64,000 nt of DNA from Anas platyrhynchos (Eukaryota; Chordata; Aves; Anseriformes; Anatidae), in contig NC_092599.1 of assembly GCF_047663525.1 (NCBI RefSeq), forward strand, positions 25,291,501 through 25,355,500, read 5' to 3'. A program made the translations under genes and the position numbers. The notes under the pieces are model-generated. The model made no database searches. It was given only the letters and a program-made list of their open reading frames with translations, and was not told where the DNA came from. This document shows, piece after piece, positions 1 to 11,319 of this stretch (positions are counted from its first letter, which is position 1; every line of letters starts with the position of its first letter).

Positions 1-1188
1 CTTCATTCTATGTGGGGCTTCCTGGCAGTGGAAACTCTCATCGTCAACCGTGCCATTTTCTTCTGAATCTACAAAGCTTTGAGTGGTGTGAGGGTCCAGA
101 TAGATCAGCTCATTGCCTGGATGGGTAAAAGCTGTATGTTAAAAATAAGCAAGTGACATTAATAAGCACTTGGTCCAGAACTGTAAAATAGAAATTAGAT
201 TGCCATCGCAGTCAGTATAATCTAGACTTTCCAGCTAGGGATTCTTTAAGAGAATCGGAAGGTTTAGACACAGCGTTTCCCACAGGGTATTTAGTATAAC
301 TTCCTATTGTGACCTATTACTGTAATTTTTTGGTTGGTTATGTTCTATCTTTGTCACATACTTTTATTTTTCCATGTGAGATCCAGTACTTTTTTTTTTT
401 TTTTTTTTTTAAATCTCAAGTGTTGTAAACACTAACATTTGACAGATTAAAAGGTACAGGATGTTCACAGATGCAATCTGTAATCCCATTAGGCATTCAT
501 TCAGAAATTGGAACAAAAAAGCCTAACTAAAACAGGTTAGGTTTTACAAAAGGACAAAATAGGGTTGCAAAATTTTGGCCCAAAGTGGGGTGAAATCTGA
601 AGGAATGCATTTTAAATTAATTAGAGCAATACTTAATAACAGAAGGTATGCAAAAGGTGAAAAAGATACTGCTATCAGAAACAGTTTTGAAATACAAGAA
701 AATAAAAGTGACATTTGACCAATACACTTGTCAAATGCTATCAGCTATTCTTAGTATGTTGCTCTTGTTGATGTCATCACTTATTTTTACACCTAGCTTT
801 GCTGTTAACTTTCTGCTCCTGTTAAGGATCATCTCATACTGTTTCTAAACTCTTTTAGATATTCTTCTTCATTTATTTTATTCTATTCTCATCTTTCTTT
901 ACTTCTAGAGGTTCACGCTTAGACCCCTTACTATTTCCCCTTCAAAAAATGTTCTCTTTTGATCATCTGCACATTTGGAATAAGTTTCTTTTTTCCTTAC
1001 CTAAAAATCCTATGAAATAATAGGCATTATTTGGTTTCCCTCCTAATGCTCCCAAAGACTGTGGCATCTTAAAGCATTCCTAGGAGTTCAAAAGGAATAA
1101 AGGAAATTGTAATTCATTTCTTTACTGACATCACAGATACCCAAACTTATTTGACAGTAACGAGCAATGAATTGAAAGAAAACCTTAC

Positions 1189-1376
1189 TTTAAATGCATC
1201 AATATATACGGGATTTATGTGATTTATCCCTAGTCGTAGAGGTATAATAAGCAAGAGGGCTTTCCAGCCTGTGCAGAGTCCTCCTGCCTTCTTGCTTCGG
1301 CCAAGAGCACTTCTGTGCAAATGTGCACTGCTGTGGGACGCGCTGCTGCTCTGAGGAGGGGACCAGCACATTTTTT
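1189..1376 (-). CDS. ATG4A-like exon (variable insert plus PLRLGIN block)
   Basis: This 188-nt exon has acceptor TTCCCGCAG and donor GTAAGG. It begins KKMCWSPPQSSSASHSS, a Ser-rich stretch like the variable insert of ATG4A, and ends in the conserved core LLLIIPLRLGINHINPVYID. It is fully open in the frame set by its neighbours, so the copy is either recent or still constrained. Confidence 0.85.
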
Positions 1377-4300
1377 CTGCGGGAATAAAACTAGAAATCA
1401 GTCAACGCACAGAGGAACACAAAGCAGATCTTCCTCTCAGTAGTGAATTAAGCTAGTTTGCCAGGGATCTTTATAGGGCACCCAAGACAAAATGAGCCGG
1501 GCATGGCAATTACAGCTATTTAGTAGAAGTAATTCTAGCAGACAGTATGTGCTGGCACGTCCAAGTGAGACGTTAGATCAATGATTGGGGGATGACAATT
1601 TAAGAGTGCAGTGACATGTACTATTAATGTTATTAATACTGTCAAGCTTTGCCTATAAAACGCCAGAGAAATGAAATGGCAGAAATGATGACAGTAGAAA
1701 TTCTTCAAGGAGCTCTTCACATCCAGTGATGTGAGCACGAAGTTGGCATCAGGGATCAAAAAACACAACTGAGTTTGTATGTCCTTCTTCCCTCTTCTTA
1801 CCCTTGCAAGACAAACCCATGGCCCCCCAAGTATTTGTTCATGTTTAGATACATGCTGGCAAATGGAGTCAAATCAGAAACTGTTACCAGAAAACTGATG
1901 AGGTGTCACTTACTGATGTCTTCAATGGCCACCGTATTGTCCATAGATACATAAACTGCTAATGAATTCCATTCATCAAATAAAGCAAGCTTCCTAGAAA
2001 ACATTAAGGTACTAATTAATATAAACTAGTTGGATCAAAAGGGTAGCTTTACACTCAGAACCATTTTTTTTTTTCTTAAGAAAAAACATCCTTTCTGCAT
2101 TTTTTAAAGTCTCCATGTAAGAAAAAGAAAACTTTAAACATTAAATGTTTAATATCTTTAGAAAAATAGGTACTGAGTGGTACCAGGAAAAACATATGCG
2201 CTGCACCATGTGCAAACTGTTTTGTCTTACTGCTAAGTGCAGTGACAGTAACAGTTCAACTACATCAAGTTTATTACTTTTTATTGCACTCGACAGTCTC
2301 TGCAATGGGTTCTTGCCCAATTGTGTCTTTTCTCATCTGGAAAAGAAAAAAATTCCTATGCCAGTTTTGCAGATTACTTTTTGCTTAAGAAATTCCACTG
2401 AATTCAGTGGAATTACTTCTGCCTGAGCCTGCGTGCACAGCAGAAATGGGGCATTAAAAGCTAAATCAGCTAAGGGTTTGGGGCACCAAAACTTCAGTGG
2501 GAGACAGCAGCACACAGTTTTATGTCCACTTCTGCAAAATCCAAACCTTTGGGGAAGGGAGCTACACTCTTAAGCTGCACTGGCAGAATTAGCTGTTTCA
2601 AATAAGCCAGAAAGAAATGGGGGTGAGCGTTTCACCATGAAAAACTTGGCCATGAAAGATCTGGAGTCAAGGGCATGCTTCAGCTCCCCTCCCTCTTCAG
2701 ATCATGTGCCTGTTCCAGGGTGTCAAAGACTTGCTGCTGAGCTCGCAGGACCTGTAGCCTAGCCCCTGCCTGAGGTAAGACATCTCCACGTACCCCTGGA
2801 GAACTGAGCAGCCTCAGTTCCTTTAAGTGTGGCTCCCAGACTATGAGGAGCTGCCCATCTTTATCCAGTAGCCTTGCTGGCAGAACTGCTGCTCAGAAAG
2901 GGAGGAATTGCAGCTCAGTTCCCTCCTCAGCCGAGATGGCTTCTCTCTGATGTTTCACACCACCACTCCGACCTACATGGTGGCACTCTCGACCTGCCAG
3001 AGCTGTGCCACTGTGCAGAAAGGAATATACATCTGTGGTGTGACTGGTGAGGGCATGCAGACGGCATAGCAGGAGACTTTCCTGCAGTTTCTTCTCCTCA
3101 GGCTCTTCCTTTATTAAAATTTAGAGGTCACCCATTCCCAACTCAGTACCTGCACACCGAGCTGTGGCATGACATTCCATGCTGCACTTGTAAATAGATG
3201 GCAAGTACATTCCTGACTGTGGGACAGGGGGAGATGCAGCCTTCAAAACTCTGCCTGGGCCTTGTCTTGGCTGCCCCAGGGGAGTACGTTCTGAATGAGA
3301 CTGCTATGATCTCACTTACTTTAGTACTTGAGCAACTGTATTTGGTCCAAACCATTCTCCAATTGACTTCCCCTCTCCAACACACACCTGTGCTGTTTTC
3401 ACAGTGAAAAAAAGACACACGTACACAAAATCAAAGAAAAATGAGACCATAAAGAATGTGGGAACAATATACAGTAAATACCGTCACTGTCAAACATTCT
3501 AGAGTAACTGCAATCTGTATTTAGCAATAACAATTATTTTCTCAATCTATGCTCTTTTCAAAACTTAGGGAGTGCCAGTTTCTTTAATAAACAAAAGGCT
3601 TCTAAACTATAATGAGAATTACAAGTTAACAAATGTTAGTGCCCTTTATTACAAATTACAGCAATAAGCTACAAGACTGTCTATTCTAACATTACTGACT
3701 CTGGTACCCAAGGCTTACAGAGTTTATCAAGAGCTAGATTCTAGTACATGGCTTTATTTAGGTCTCAGGGAATGTTTCTGTACTACTAGTCTTTGCGCCC
3801 ATCTGCATACCTTTTTATTTTTGTATAAGCATACACATTGTCTTCACATCCACTTCTTAAAATTATGAATTAACATACTGCAAATTAGTGATTCAACACA
3901 GTAGAAATTTCAGTGGAAAAAAACTGAAAGTTTATGTTTGTTCTTACCCATCTGGTGGACTGAATAACAGCAAGCCTTCCTGTCGAGAAAGCATCGTAGG
4001 ATTCTGTGATATTCTTCTGGTTGTTTTTTGTGTTTTTCCCATTGCCAATCTGAAAGGAAAAATTGATATAGAATAAAAAATGGTGACGTTTTCATTACAC
4101 TGATCAAATGTCTAGACAGCAGAAAGCTTTATAATGAGATGTTAAAAGACATTTCAATTCATCTCGAATATTTACATTTTGTGTAGAGCTCCTAGAATTC
4201 CAAGCTTGTTATTTATCATCAAGCTGCACTTTATCATCATAGGCTAGATTGTAAAAACAGGGAAAATAAAACAAAACAAAAACATCAACTGCAAACATAT

Positions 4301-4842
4301 TCTGACGGATCATGCTGCGTGTTGATAGCCATTCCAGTATCTCTGAGCTTCCAAGATTATTTAAAAGTACAGGCTGTGTTTAGACCTTGTTGGATTTCTA
4401 AGCACCCATTAAATAACAACATAAGATCCATACAGAAAGTCCAAACACTCCACTGGCAGCATCCTGGGATGTGACATGCATGCTTAAGAGCTTGCACCAG
4501 GGGGGTTTGGACCTCGTGCTGCTGACAAGTGAGTAGTGAAGAGAAGGGTAAGAGCACTGTCCCACGGTGGCAGGTTTTCCCTTGGCCTCAACTTGGGTGT
4601 TACACTAAAAGGTTTATAAAATAATGGCGACAGGATTCCCCATTTGTTCTCCTTCTATGCCTATTTCTCTGCTTCAGGCTGGGATGATTTCACCCAGCTG
4701 AATATGAATTGATTCATTAGGAACTGTTACCAGGGCATCAAAGAAAGTCTCACTAATAAATTCAGGGTTTGTGCTTTTAATGGAGTACTTACGAAGAAGC
4801 ATCTGCAGACAATACCGAAGTTCCCTCAGGACCAGCACTCAC

Positions 4843-4941
4843 CTCTCCCTAAGTGTCTGCAGATCAGTGCTTGGGCCAGCATCATCTGCCCGCATCGCAG
4901 CATACATCCCCAGCCAGCGTCCGACGAAGGACCCGTGCCTC
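4843..4941 (-). CDS. ATG4A-like exon with the catalytic cysteine
   Basis: This 99-nt exon lies between a CCTAACAG acceptor and a GTGAGT donor. It encodes [18 protein letters not shown] and continues to ICRHLGR. The Cys in GWGCML is the ATG4 nucleophile. It joins in phase to the exon ending at 5405 (ATT G | GA GGC) and to the one starting at 4049. Confidence 0.85.
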
Positions 4942-5440
4942 CTGTTAGGAAAGTTCAGCACAATCAGTGCAGGCTTTCAACTGGGTGCAGCACCACAGAG
5001 GACATTTCAGAGTGCTAGAAAACAGATAGGGCTGATGAAGCCTCCATGAACTGTCCTACAGATAAAAGGCACACAGCAAGACTTTGGTTCCATGCTGTTG
5101 GTCTAATTCTAATCTCTGCATTGCACAGATAAACAAAATTCATTTATTCCTTGTGGAGCTGACTTACTCTTTTCATTCTTCAAGCAGCATTCGCAAACCA
5201 TTTACTGCATGCTATACAACATGATCACCTGTTTACATATAGACATAAATAAACACTGATTTTAATAATCTTCATGTTTGCATAAACAGTTAAAATGATG
5301 CTCAAAATGCGCTAATACTCTAGAAATATTTTCCCAGCCTACGATGCCATCACTTATCTTGCTATTTAATTTAGAACAATGCAGCAAATCTGCAGTATAC
5401 TCACCAATAGGCGAAAACTTTCTTCTACACGTAAACCACA

Positions 5441-6240
5441 GTAAACCACACGTGAACACACCTTGGCTTATTGTCTGACTTTGGCTTATGGTGCGTCTGT
5501 TGCTGTGTCCAGCACAGTGCAGCCCCTAAATTGCTACCAAAACCTTGCCACAAACCTCAATCCCCCTGTTAAAAGAGACCCTCTTGTTTGTTGCCCTTCT
5601 TTCGACACTCTCTAACAGTTTTATGTCTTCATACATAAATATACAACAAAACATCAAAGAGCTCAGCAAGGTCCACCAAGGAGAGGAAGCAATGCAGGAG
5701 AAAGAAGACAGGACAACAGGGAGAATGGGCAGCATAAGGGAGGAGGCAGCCAGTGGCCTTAAAAACAAAGCCTAAAAAATAACTTCCACTAGTGGGACAT
5801 AGTGAATTGGAGCTCTGGGGTCTGCATCTAGAGATGTCTTTTCTATTTATCGTCTTGTTGCGGAGATGGGTCCTCTGGCTTTGGTTGTGTTTTTTCATGT
5901 TGGGCAATTATCTCCCAAGAAGAACCCCCTGTTGGACAGAAAGGTAGAGGTGTGCTCCAGAAACACAGTGATGGCAAGGAGTCCTCCACTTCATTCTGGC
6001 ATTTTTTTCCAGCTGGAAGCATTCCCAGTTGTCAACGGAATTGGTTTTGAGGAGTAGGAAAGACAGCATTGCTGGATTTCTGCTTTCTCCTCCATCCTAT
6101 CAGACCACATCATGAGAGTTGTCTTTGTTTGATGTTCTTATGTCGCGTTCTGTTATTCTATATTTTTTTCTCTCTTATGTGATTTTATGTTCTTCTGTTA
6201 TGTTATGTTCTTATGTTCACAACAGGACTCCTTGCCAACA
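5441..6240. other. No gene seen; T-rich stretch near the end
   Basis: No conserved coding block is visible on either strand. From about 6119 to 6230 the plus strand is T-rich, with a loosely repeated ttatgttct motif. Confidence 0.4.
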
Positions 6241-6354
6241 CCGCCTCACAGACACCTGGGCCAAAGAGCAGGGCCTTGAGCGGCTAGCTCACCATGACAG
6301 AGCTCATTTCCTTCCCAGTAGCTGCCAGGTGCCCTCTGGGGGCATTTCGGGGCT

Positions 6355-6790
6355 ACAGCATGGGAAGACTTCCTTGGGGTGGGAAGCCATTGGGCTAGGA
6401 AATGGGCAATGTTCCCTAGGAAGGAAATCCCTGGGAAGCAAAAGCCTTGGGATGGGAAGTCTTGAATGGGGTGGGTACCATTCCCTGGGGAAGGAAGTGC
6501 TTGGAGAAGTCCTCCAAGAGAGAGGAATTCTTTGGGACGAGGTCTCTTTGGCTGAAGAAACGCTTCGTGTTGATGGGGCAGATTTCGTCTGGGTTGCTGG
6601 GAATGTGCCATGCGGTGAAATGGCAAGGATGGGCACTGCCGCTGAGGCCGAGAAGCTGGTCCTGGGCTGGGCAAGCCTTGGGCCGGGCAAGTGGTGGTGT
6701 GGAAGCGTCCTGGGCATGGCAAGTGCTGCGTGGGAGGGAAAGCCTGCTGGGGATGGCCAAGTCTTGCGCTGGGCAGCCTGCTTGGCTCCA
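6355..6790. repeat. Degenerate G-rich minisatellite-like tract (tgggaa-type words)
   Basis: Words such as gggaag, tgggaa and ccttggg recur every 10-25 bases. The tract is open in several frames on both strands, as expected for a degenerate G-rich repeat, so those frames are not good evidence of protein. It lies directly 5' of the proline-rich gene and could be its promoter or leader. Confidence 0.45.
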
Positions 6791-7059
6791 AAGCCTGCAG
6801 TCCTCCCCAGGATGTCGGCGAGGGGCTGGTCAGCCGTTGGGACGGAACCCCCGTTGCCCGCGTTCCCCAAGCAACCGCCCCACTCTCCAGCCACCATGGC
6901 AGGTCCAGCAGCCGACTCCCGCTCCTCCCGGGGCTGCGGCCCTGCTGGCGAGCCCAGCGCCCCAGAGCTCAGCCCAGCGCCCTTTTTCCCACAGAGGGTT
7001 TCCCCAGACGGCTTCCGCAGCTTCCGCAGACGCAAAACTCCCCCTTCGTCATCCCAGCC

Positions 7060-8994
7060 ATGCCGCCAACGGTGGCTGCCTGGCTGCTTCCCTCCCTCTC
7101 CGGAGCGATGGTGCTGCCCTTGCAGCCCCCCCAGGTACCCACCCTCCCCTCCGCACTGCCCCAGGCCACCGTCTGGCACGTGGTGCCGGGGGTCCAGGGG
7201 CAGGTGCTGCAGCTCCCCGCCAGGGTGCAGCTGCCACCTGGGGGGCACCTCCCAGCCCAGGGGCACCACCTGCAGCTTGGGCAGATCCCCGCCGCCGCCG
7301 TGGGGCAGCTCCCTGCTGTGGGGCAGCTCCCCCACAGCGCTCCTGTGGGTGCCCCCAGTGTCTCCCAGCCCCTGCTGATGTGGACGGGGACGCTGGTGCC
7401 CCAGGATGGTGCTCCCCTCTGCTTGGGGCCCAGGGCCGTGCTCCATGGGGAGCTCCTGCACCCCGCAGGCACCTGCCTGCTGCAGGCCCCTGCCTACCCC
7501 GGCCCCCCACCACTCCTCGTGCCGGGGCCTCCGCTGCGGGGGCAGGCGCTCCCCGCGCCCTGCACCCTCAGCAGCAGCCGGGGGCAGCTGCCGGAGCCCT
7601 GCTTGCATGCCGTGGGGCTCAGCGAGGACCAGGGGCCCCCGCTGCCCGGCCCCACTCCCCCCGAGCCTGGCCAGGCTCCAGCGACTGCCAGCACCCAGAC
7701 GGCGACGCCCGACGGTGAGTTTGGGGCTGGCCCAGCCGGCCGCTGGGCGCCCCACACCCAGGAGCCATGGCAAAGCTGGCAGCGGGGGATGCTTGGGGGA
7801 TTGCATTGGCTTGCTTTTTCCTCAGCAGCGACACTTGCAGAGGTGCCTGAGGAGCCCCTGGAGCTGCTGGAGCTGGGCCCCGATGCCTTCGCCGAGGCCT
7901 TTCCCCAGCTGGCAGGGGACAGCCAGCAGCTGCAGCACCTGCAGGACCAGCTCCCGGCCGACCTGGACAGCTCCGGCTTGGAGGAGCTGCTCAGCTGCCT
8001 GGATGCCGTGGATGCCTTCGCCGCCGTCCCCAGCAGTCCTGTCCTCAAGCGCTTCCTCTCGCAGCTGCCCGACCTCTGCGAGGACATCGAGGAGCCCAGC
8101 ACACAGGGACTGGCAGCCACCAGAGCGCTGGGTGAGGTCCCCTCAAGCCCTGGGCTGCACCCCGACAAGGTGCAGGCTGGGTGGGCGCTGCAGCCCCCTG
8201 CAGCTGCTGTGCCGCCACTCAGCTCCCCCCTCAAGCCTGCAGCCCGGCCCCAGCTCAGGAGAGCCCTGCCCAAAAGGCCCCCCCAGCAGGAATTCATCCC
8301 TGCCCGCAGGAGAACCCTGCCCCAGCCTCCCTTGGCTCCCCTCAAGAGGCGCCCCGACCCTGACTGCCTCCCTGCCCGCAAGAGACCCCTGCCCCAGCCT
8401 CCCCAGGCTCCCGTCCAGAGCCCCCCCGACCCTGACTTCCTCACTGCCCTCAGGAGAGCCCTGCCCAAGCCTCGCCTGAGTCCCCTCCAGAGCCCCCCCG
8501 ACCCTGCCCGCAGGAGACCCATGCCCAAGCCTCTCCCCAAAAGGCCCCCCCAGCAGGAATTCATCCCTGCCCACAAGAGAACCCTGCCCCAGCCTCCCTT
8601 GGCTCTCCTCAAGAGGCCTCAACTTCTCCCAGCCCTCAGGAGAGCCCTGCCCAGTCCCCCTCGCAGTCCCCTCCAGAGCCCCCCGCTCTGGAGGGGACTG
8701 CCCACGGCTCTGCCCACGCAGCCGCGCACGCTGCAGCGTCCGGCGCAGCCCCGCGGGGACTACGTGCCCTGCGTGGGGCCCTGGGCGGGCGGCGACGCAG
8801 CGCCCACACCGCTGGAGGAGCAGGAGTCATCGGTGCCCATCACGCCGCAGCAGCGTCCCGAGCGGGAGCGACTCAAGAAGCTGGCCCAGGAGGAGCGGCA
8901 GCGGGCGGCCCACCACATGAAGATCGGCCCCGGGCAATTCTTCGAGCAGCGGCAGAAGGACCACGCCAGAGCCTACTCTTACGGCTACCCGTGA
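7060..8994 (+). CDS. Unrecognised GC-rich, proline-rich protein with acidic LxxLL region and basic C-terminus (two exons)
   Basis: I do not recognise the family. I chose ATG 7060 because the upstream in-frame extension lies in degenerate repeat; the frame itself is open from 6691. Exon 1 (7060-7714) encodes a Pro/Leu/Gln-rich region. A consensus donor (gacg|gtgagt, 7715) and a pyrimidine-rich acceptor (tttttcctcag, ending 7825) define a 111-nt intron that is also open. Exon 2 (7826-8994) encodes an acidic Leu-rich segment with an LxxLL motif (LEELL), then proline/arginine repeats at about 8250-8700. It ends in a charged segment (ERERLKKLAQEERQRAAHH) followed by GQFFEQRQKDHARAYSYGYP and TGA. 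The acidic LxxLL segment plus basic tail suggests a transcriptional co-regulator, but this is inference. High GC raises the chance of spurious frames; the splice sites and the non-repetitive C-terminus argue that it is real. Confidence 0.55.
   Translation: MPPTVAAWLLPSLSGAMVLPLQPPQVPTLPSALPQATVWHVVPGVQGQVLQLPARVQLPPGGHLPAQGHHLQLGQIPAAAVGQLPAVGQLPHSAPVGAPSVSQPLLMWTGTLVPQDGAPLCLGPRAVLHGELLHPAGTCLLQAPAYPGPPPLLVPGPPLRGQALPAPCTLSSSRGQLPEPCLHAVGLSEDQGPPLPGPTPPEPGQAPATASTQTATPDGEFGAGPAGRWAPHTQEPWQSWQRGMLGGLHWLAFSSAATLAEVPEEPLELLELGPDAFAEAFPQLAGDSQQLQHLQDQLPADLDSSGLEELLSCLDAVDAFAAVPSSPVLKRFLSQLPDLCEDIEEPSTQGLAATRALGEVPSSPGLHPDKVQAGWALQPPAAAVPPLSSPLKPAARPQLRRALPKRPPQQEFIPARRRTLPQPPLAPLKRRPDPDCLPARKRPLPQPPQAPVQSPPDPDFLTALRRALPKPRLSPLQSPPDPARRRPMPKPLPKRPPQQEFIPAHKRTLPQPPLALLKRPQLLPALRRALPSPPRSPLQSPPLWRGLPTALPTQPRTLQRPAQPRGDYVPCVGPWAGGDAAPTPLEEQESSVPITPQQRPERERLKKLAQEERQRAAHHMKIGPGQFFEQRQKDHARAYSYGYP
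7715..7825 (+). other. Predicted 111-nt in-frame intron
   Basis: The donor is GTGAGT at 7715. The acceptor is CTCAG|CAG, a NAGNAG site that could add or drop one Gln codon. The intron length is a multiple of three and has no stop, so retention would insert 37 residues. Confidence 0.6.
8250..8700 (+). repeat. Coding tandem repeats, Pro/Arg-rich
   Basis: Within exon 2 of the proline-rich gene, units of about 20 residues recur. Core words are KRPPQQEFIPARRRTLPQPP, a near-identical second copy with AHKRTLPQPP, and variants such as RRALPKPRLSPLQSPPDP. Two roughly 75-nt blocks (from about 8270 and 8539) are almost identical, which suggests recent unequal exchange. Confidence 0.7.
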
Positions 8995-9446
8995 CCGACC
9001 TCGGGCTTCTCCTCGACGGCCCCCGCAGCACCCAGGCCCGCTCAGCACGCAGGCAGGCACAGAGACCTCTGCAGGCACCTGCTCCAGCTTCAGCCACGCT
9101 CCTCAGCCCTTGCCCCTCTCGCTTGCCCTCTCCCCTCTCTCGTGCTGGACCTACGCACTGCTTGCCACTCTCAGGGATGGGCAACGGCAAATGCCAATGG
9201 CAAATGCGCGCGCGCCTCACCCAGGAAGGTGGCAATGGCAAGCTGGGGGGATGCTGGCAGCAGCTGGGCTGGGAAAGCTTGCCCATGGCAACTGCTGCTT
9301 GGGACACCAAAGGGCTGAGAGACAAGACTTAGCTCTTCTTTCGGGGCATTGCTCTTCTTTGCTGCCTTCTGGATTACATTCCTCTCCTTAGGTGCTCACT
9401 CAGCAAGGCCTCTGCCTGCAGCTCTTCTTGCACTGGGACACCGAGG

Positions 9447-9960
9447 GGATCAGAACTGGGACGTTGTTGGGATAGGAAATGATCAGTGGGATGGGAAGTG
9501 ATGATGGGGATAGGAACTCACTGGCACGGGAAAAATGGGTTTTATTTGTATTAAATTTACATTTTTAAATTTTATTTAATTTACTGGGTTTTATTTGTAT
9601 TAAATTTACATTTTTAAATTTTATTTAAATTACTGAGTTTTATTTTTATTAAATTTACATTTTTAAATTTTATTTAATTTACTGAGTTTTATTTTTATTA
9701 AATTTACATTTTTAAATTTTATTTAATTTACTGGTTGTATTATTTATTTCATGAAATCCACTTTATTGACTGTGTTGTACAGTATGGCATTGTTTCATTA
9801 TTAGAAAATGATAAGTATTTACTATTATTAATTAAACAATATTTACATATTTTATACATTATAAATTATCAATATTCTCATTTCTAATTTTGTTTGTTTT
9901 TATTCCTTTTCTACCCTATTAAACTCTCTTTATCCCAGTGCACTGCTTTGGACTTTAGTT
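9447..9960. repeat. Local segmental duplication, copy 1
   Basis: The sequence from gggatcagaactgggac through the AT-rich repeat, a Cys-poor AT stretch and ttgtttgtttttattcctttt is repeated at 10285-10980. Copy 1 has the 49-bp unit expanded to four copies; copy 2 has about one. Confidence 0.8.
9537..9735. repeat. 49-bp AT-rich tandem repeat, about 4 copies
   Basis: The unit is gggttttatttgtattaaat followed by ttacatttttaaattttatttaatttact. Copies start at 9537, 9586, 9635 and 9684, spaced exactly 49 bp, with a ggg to gag change in the last two. Confidence 0.85.
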
Positions 9961-10284
9961 TTCCTTCCGAGTCGTTGTGGATTCACTCCGGATGGGGGGA
10001 CATTAGCGAACGCCTGTGTGCTTCAGATCCAAGGTCACCTTTGCCCTCAACTCAAGATCCATGTTTGCATCTGTTGTCATGAAGCAATGTTAACAACAGC
10101 AACAATTAAGTTACCTTATTTATTATTTCATGTTATTTCATAATTTCATGTTCAGTTATTTCATGCAGCCCGCTCCCGCTGCCCATGCTCAGGCCGGGCA
10201 TGGATGTGGGCATGGCCAGCACGGACGGCAGAAAATGGGTGCATGGCTGGATGGATGGCTGGGTGGGAGTTGGGAATTCAGCCT

Positions 10285-10980
10285 TGGGATCAGAACTGGG
10301 AGGTTATTGGGATAGGAAATGATCAGTGGGATGGGAAGTGATGATGGGGATAGGAACTCATTGGGATGGGAAAAATGGGTTTTATTTGTATTAAATTTAC
10401 ATTTTTAAATTTTATTTAATTTCCTGGGTTTTATTATTTATTTAATTAAATCCACTTTATTGACTGTGTTGTACAGTATGGCATTGTTTCATTATTATAA
10501 AATGATAAGTATTTAATATTATTAATTAAACAATATTTATATATTTTATACTCGTAAGGGGGTGTCGAGAGGCAGGAGACCTTTTCTCCATTAACACCAG
10601 CGACAGGACCCACGGGAACGGGGTTAAGCAGAGGCAGGGGAAATTTAGGCTTGACATAAGGAGGGGGTTCTTCACAGAGAGGGTGGTTGCACACTGGAAC
10701 GGGCTCCCCAGGGAAGTGGTCACTGCACCGAGCCTGTCTGAATTTAAGAAGAGATTGGACTGTGCACTTAGTCACATGGGCTGAACTTTTGGGTAGACCT
10801 GTGCGGTGTCAAGAGTTGGACTTGATGATCCTTAAGGGTCCCTTCCAACTCAGGATATTCTATGCTTCTATGATTCTATGATACATTATAAATTATCAAT
10901 ATTCTCATTTCTTATTTTGTTTGTTTTTATTCCTTTTGTACCCTATTAAACTCTCTTTATCACAGTGCACTGGTTTGTTC
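10285..10980. repeat. Local segmental duplication, copy 2, split by a CR1
   Basis: This repeats 9447-9960. The stretch attttatacattataaat of copy 1 is here split after attttatac by a CR1 and resumes with acattataaat, so the insertion happened after the duplication. Confidence 0.8.
10551..10883 (+). mobile_element. CR1 LINE 3' fragment
   Basis: The sequence starts tcgtaagggggtgtcgagag, contains the CR1 3' signature (ggttgcacactggaacgggc, ggacttgatgatccttaagg) and ends in attctatgcttctatgattc. It is 5'-truncated at the same base as the copy at 21,558. Comparison with the 9.8-kb duplicate shows a clean insertion. Confidence 0.9.
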
Positions 10981-11211
10981 TTATACTTTTTCTTATACTG
11001 TGGAGCCCAAAACTGCACTCAGTACTCAGTACATGGAATAACAAGACAGACTGCCTGTCATTTTCTCTTCTCTGCAGAAGCTCTGTTGCTAACACTGTCC
11101 AGAAATCACCACTGTCACAGACAGTAGTAGCATTCCCTCCTCCCACAGTTGGTTCTTCCCCCCCAAGACTTAGACACCATCCAGAAAAATAAGAAGAATA
11201 ATAGTAATAAA

Positions 11212-11317
11212 GTAAATAAAATAAAATAAAATAAAATAAAATAAAATAAAATAAAATAAAATAAAATAAAATAAAATAAAATAAAATAAAATAAAATAAA
11301 ATAAAATAAAATAATAA
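11212..11317. repeat. (ATAAA)n microsatellite, about 20 units
   Basis: This is a nearly uninterrupted pentanucleotide repeat, ataaa/aaaat. It gives an artefactual Phe/Ile/Leu frame on the minus strand. Confidence 0.95.
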
Positions 11318-11319
11318 AA

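Larger units (their letters stand above)
1..5440 (-). pseudogene. ATG4A-like: ATG4A-like cysteine protease copy, 5'-truncated, runs off the left edge
   Basis: ATG4 proteases process and delipidate Atg8/GABARAP/LC3 proteins in autophagy. On the minus strand the exons I can place are about 5440-5405, 4941-4843, 4049-3948, 3392-3320, 1993-1914, 1376-1189, 1079-1001 and 116 to the window edge. All except the first have AG acceptors, all whose 3' end is visible have GT donors, and the phases join throughout. Translated blocks match vertebrate ATG4[32 protein letters not shown] (catalytic Cys), EEYHRILRCFLDRKACCYS, SIGEWFGPNTVAQVL, LALFDEWNSLAVYVSMDN, PLRLGINHINPVYIDAFK, MPQSLGALGGKPNNAYYF and LIYLDPHTTQSFVDSEENG (catalytic Asp and His). 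No internal stop was seen. Odd points: the residues normally before WFT and the start exon are absent, and no acceptor precedes 5440. The exon at 3392 has lost the usual Met-Gly after Ala-Gln (now Val-Cys). Introns show it is a DNA-level duplicate, not a retrocopy. It may be a fragment, or a gene with a replaced 5' end. Confidence 0.85.

Noticed and set aside
2640-3070. Possible processed pseudogene with a partly open plus-strand reading
   Set aside because: I could not tie it to any protein family, and stops interrupt it.
6246-7806. Long minus-strand and overlapping plus-strand frames in the GC-rich region
   Set aside because: They mirror the proline-rich gene or the G-rich repeat, contain no conserved block, and exist because stop codons are rare at this base composition.
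7494-8622. 372-codon minus-strand frame opposite the proline-rich gene
   Set aside because: It is the antisense of the coding repeats (Gly/Leu/Arg-rich shadow).
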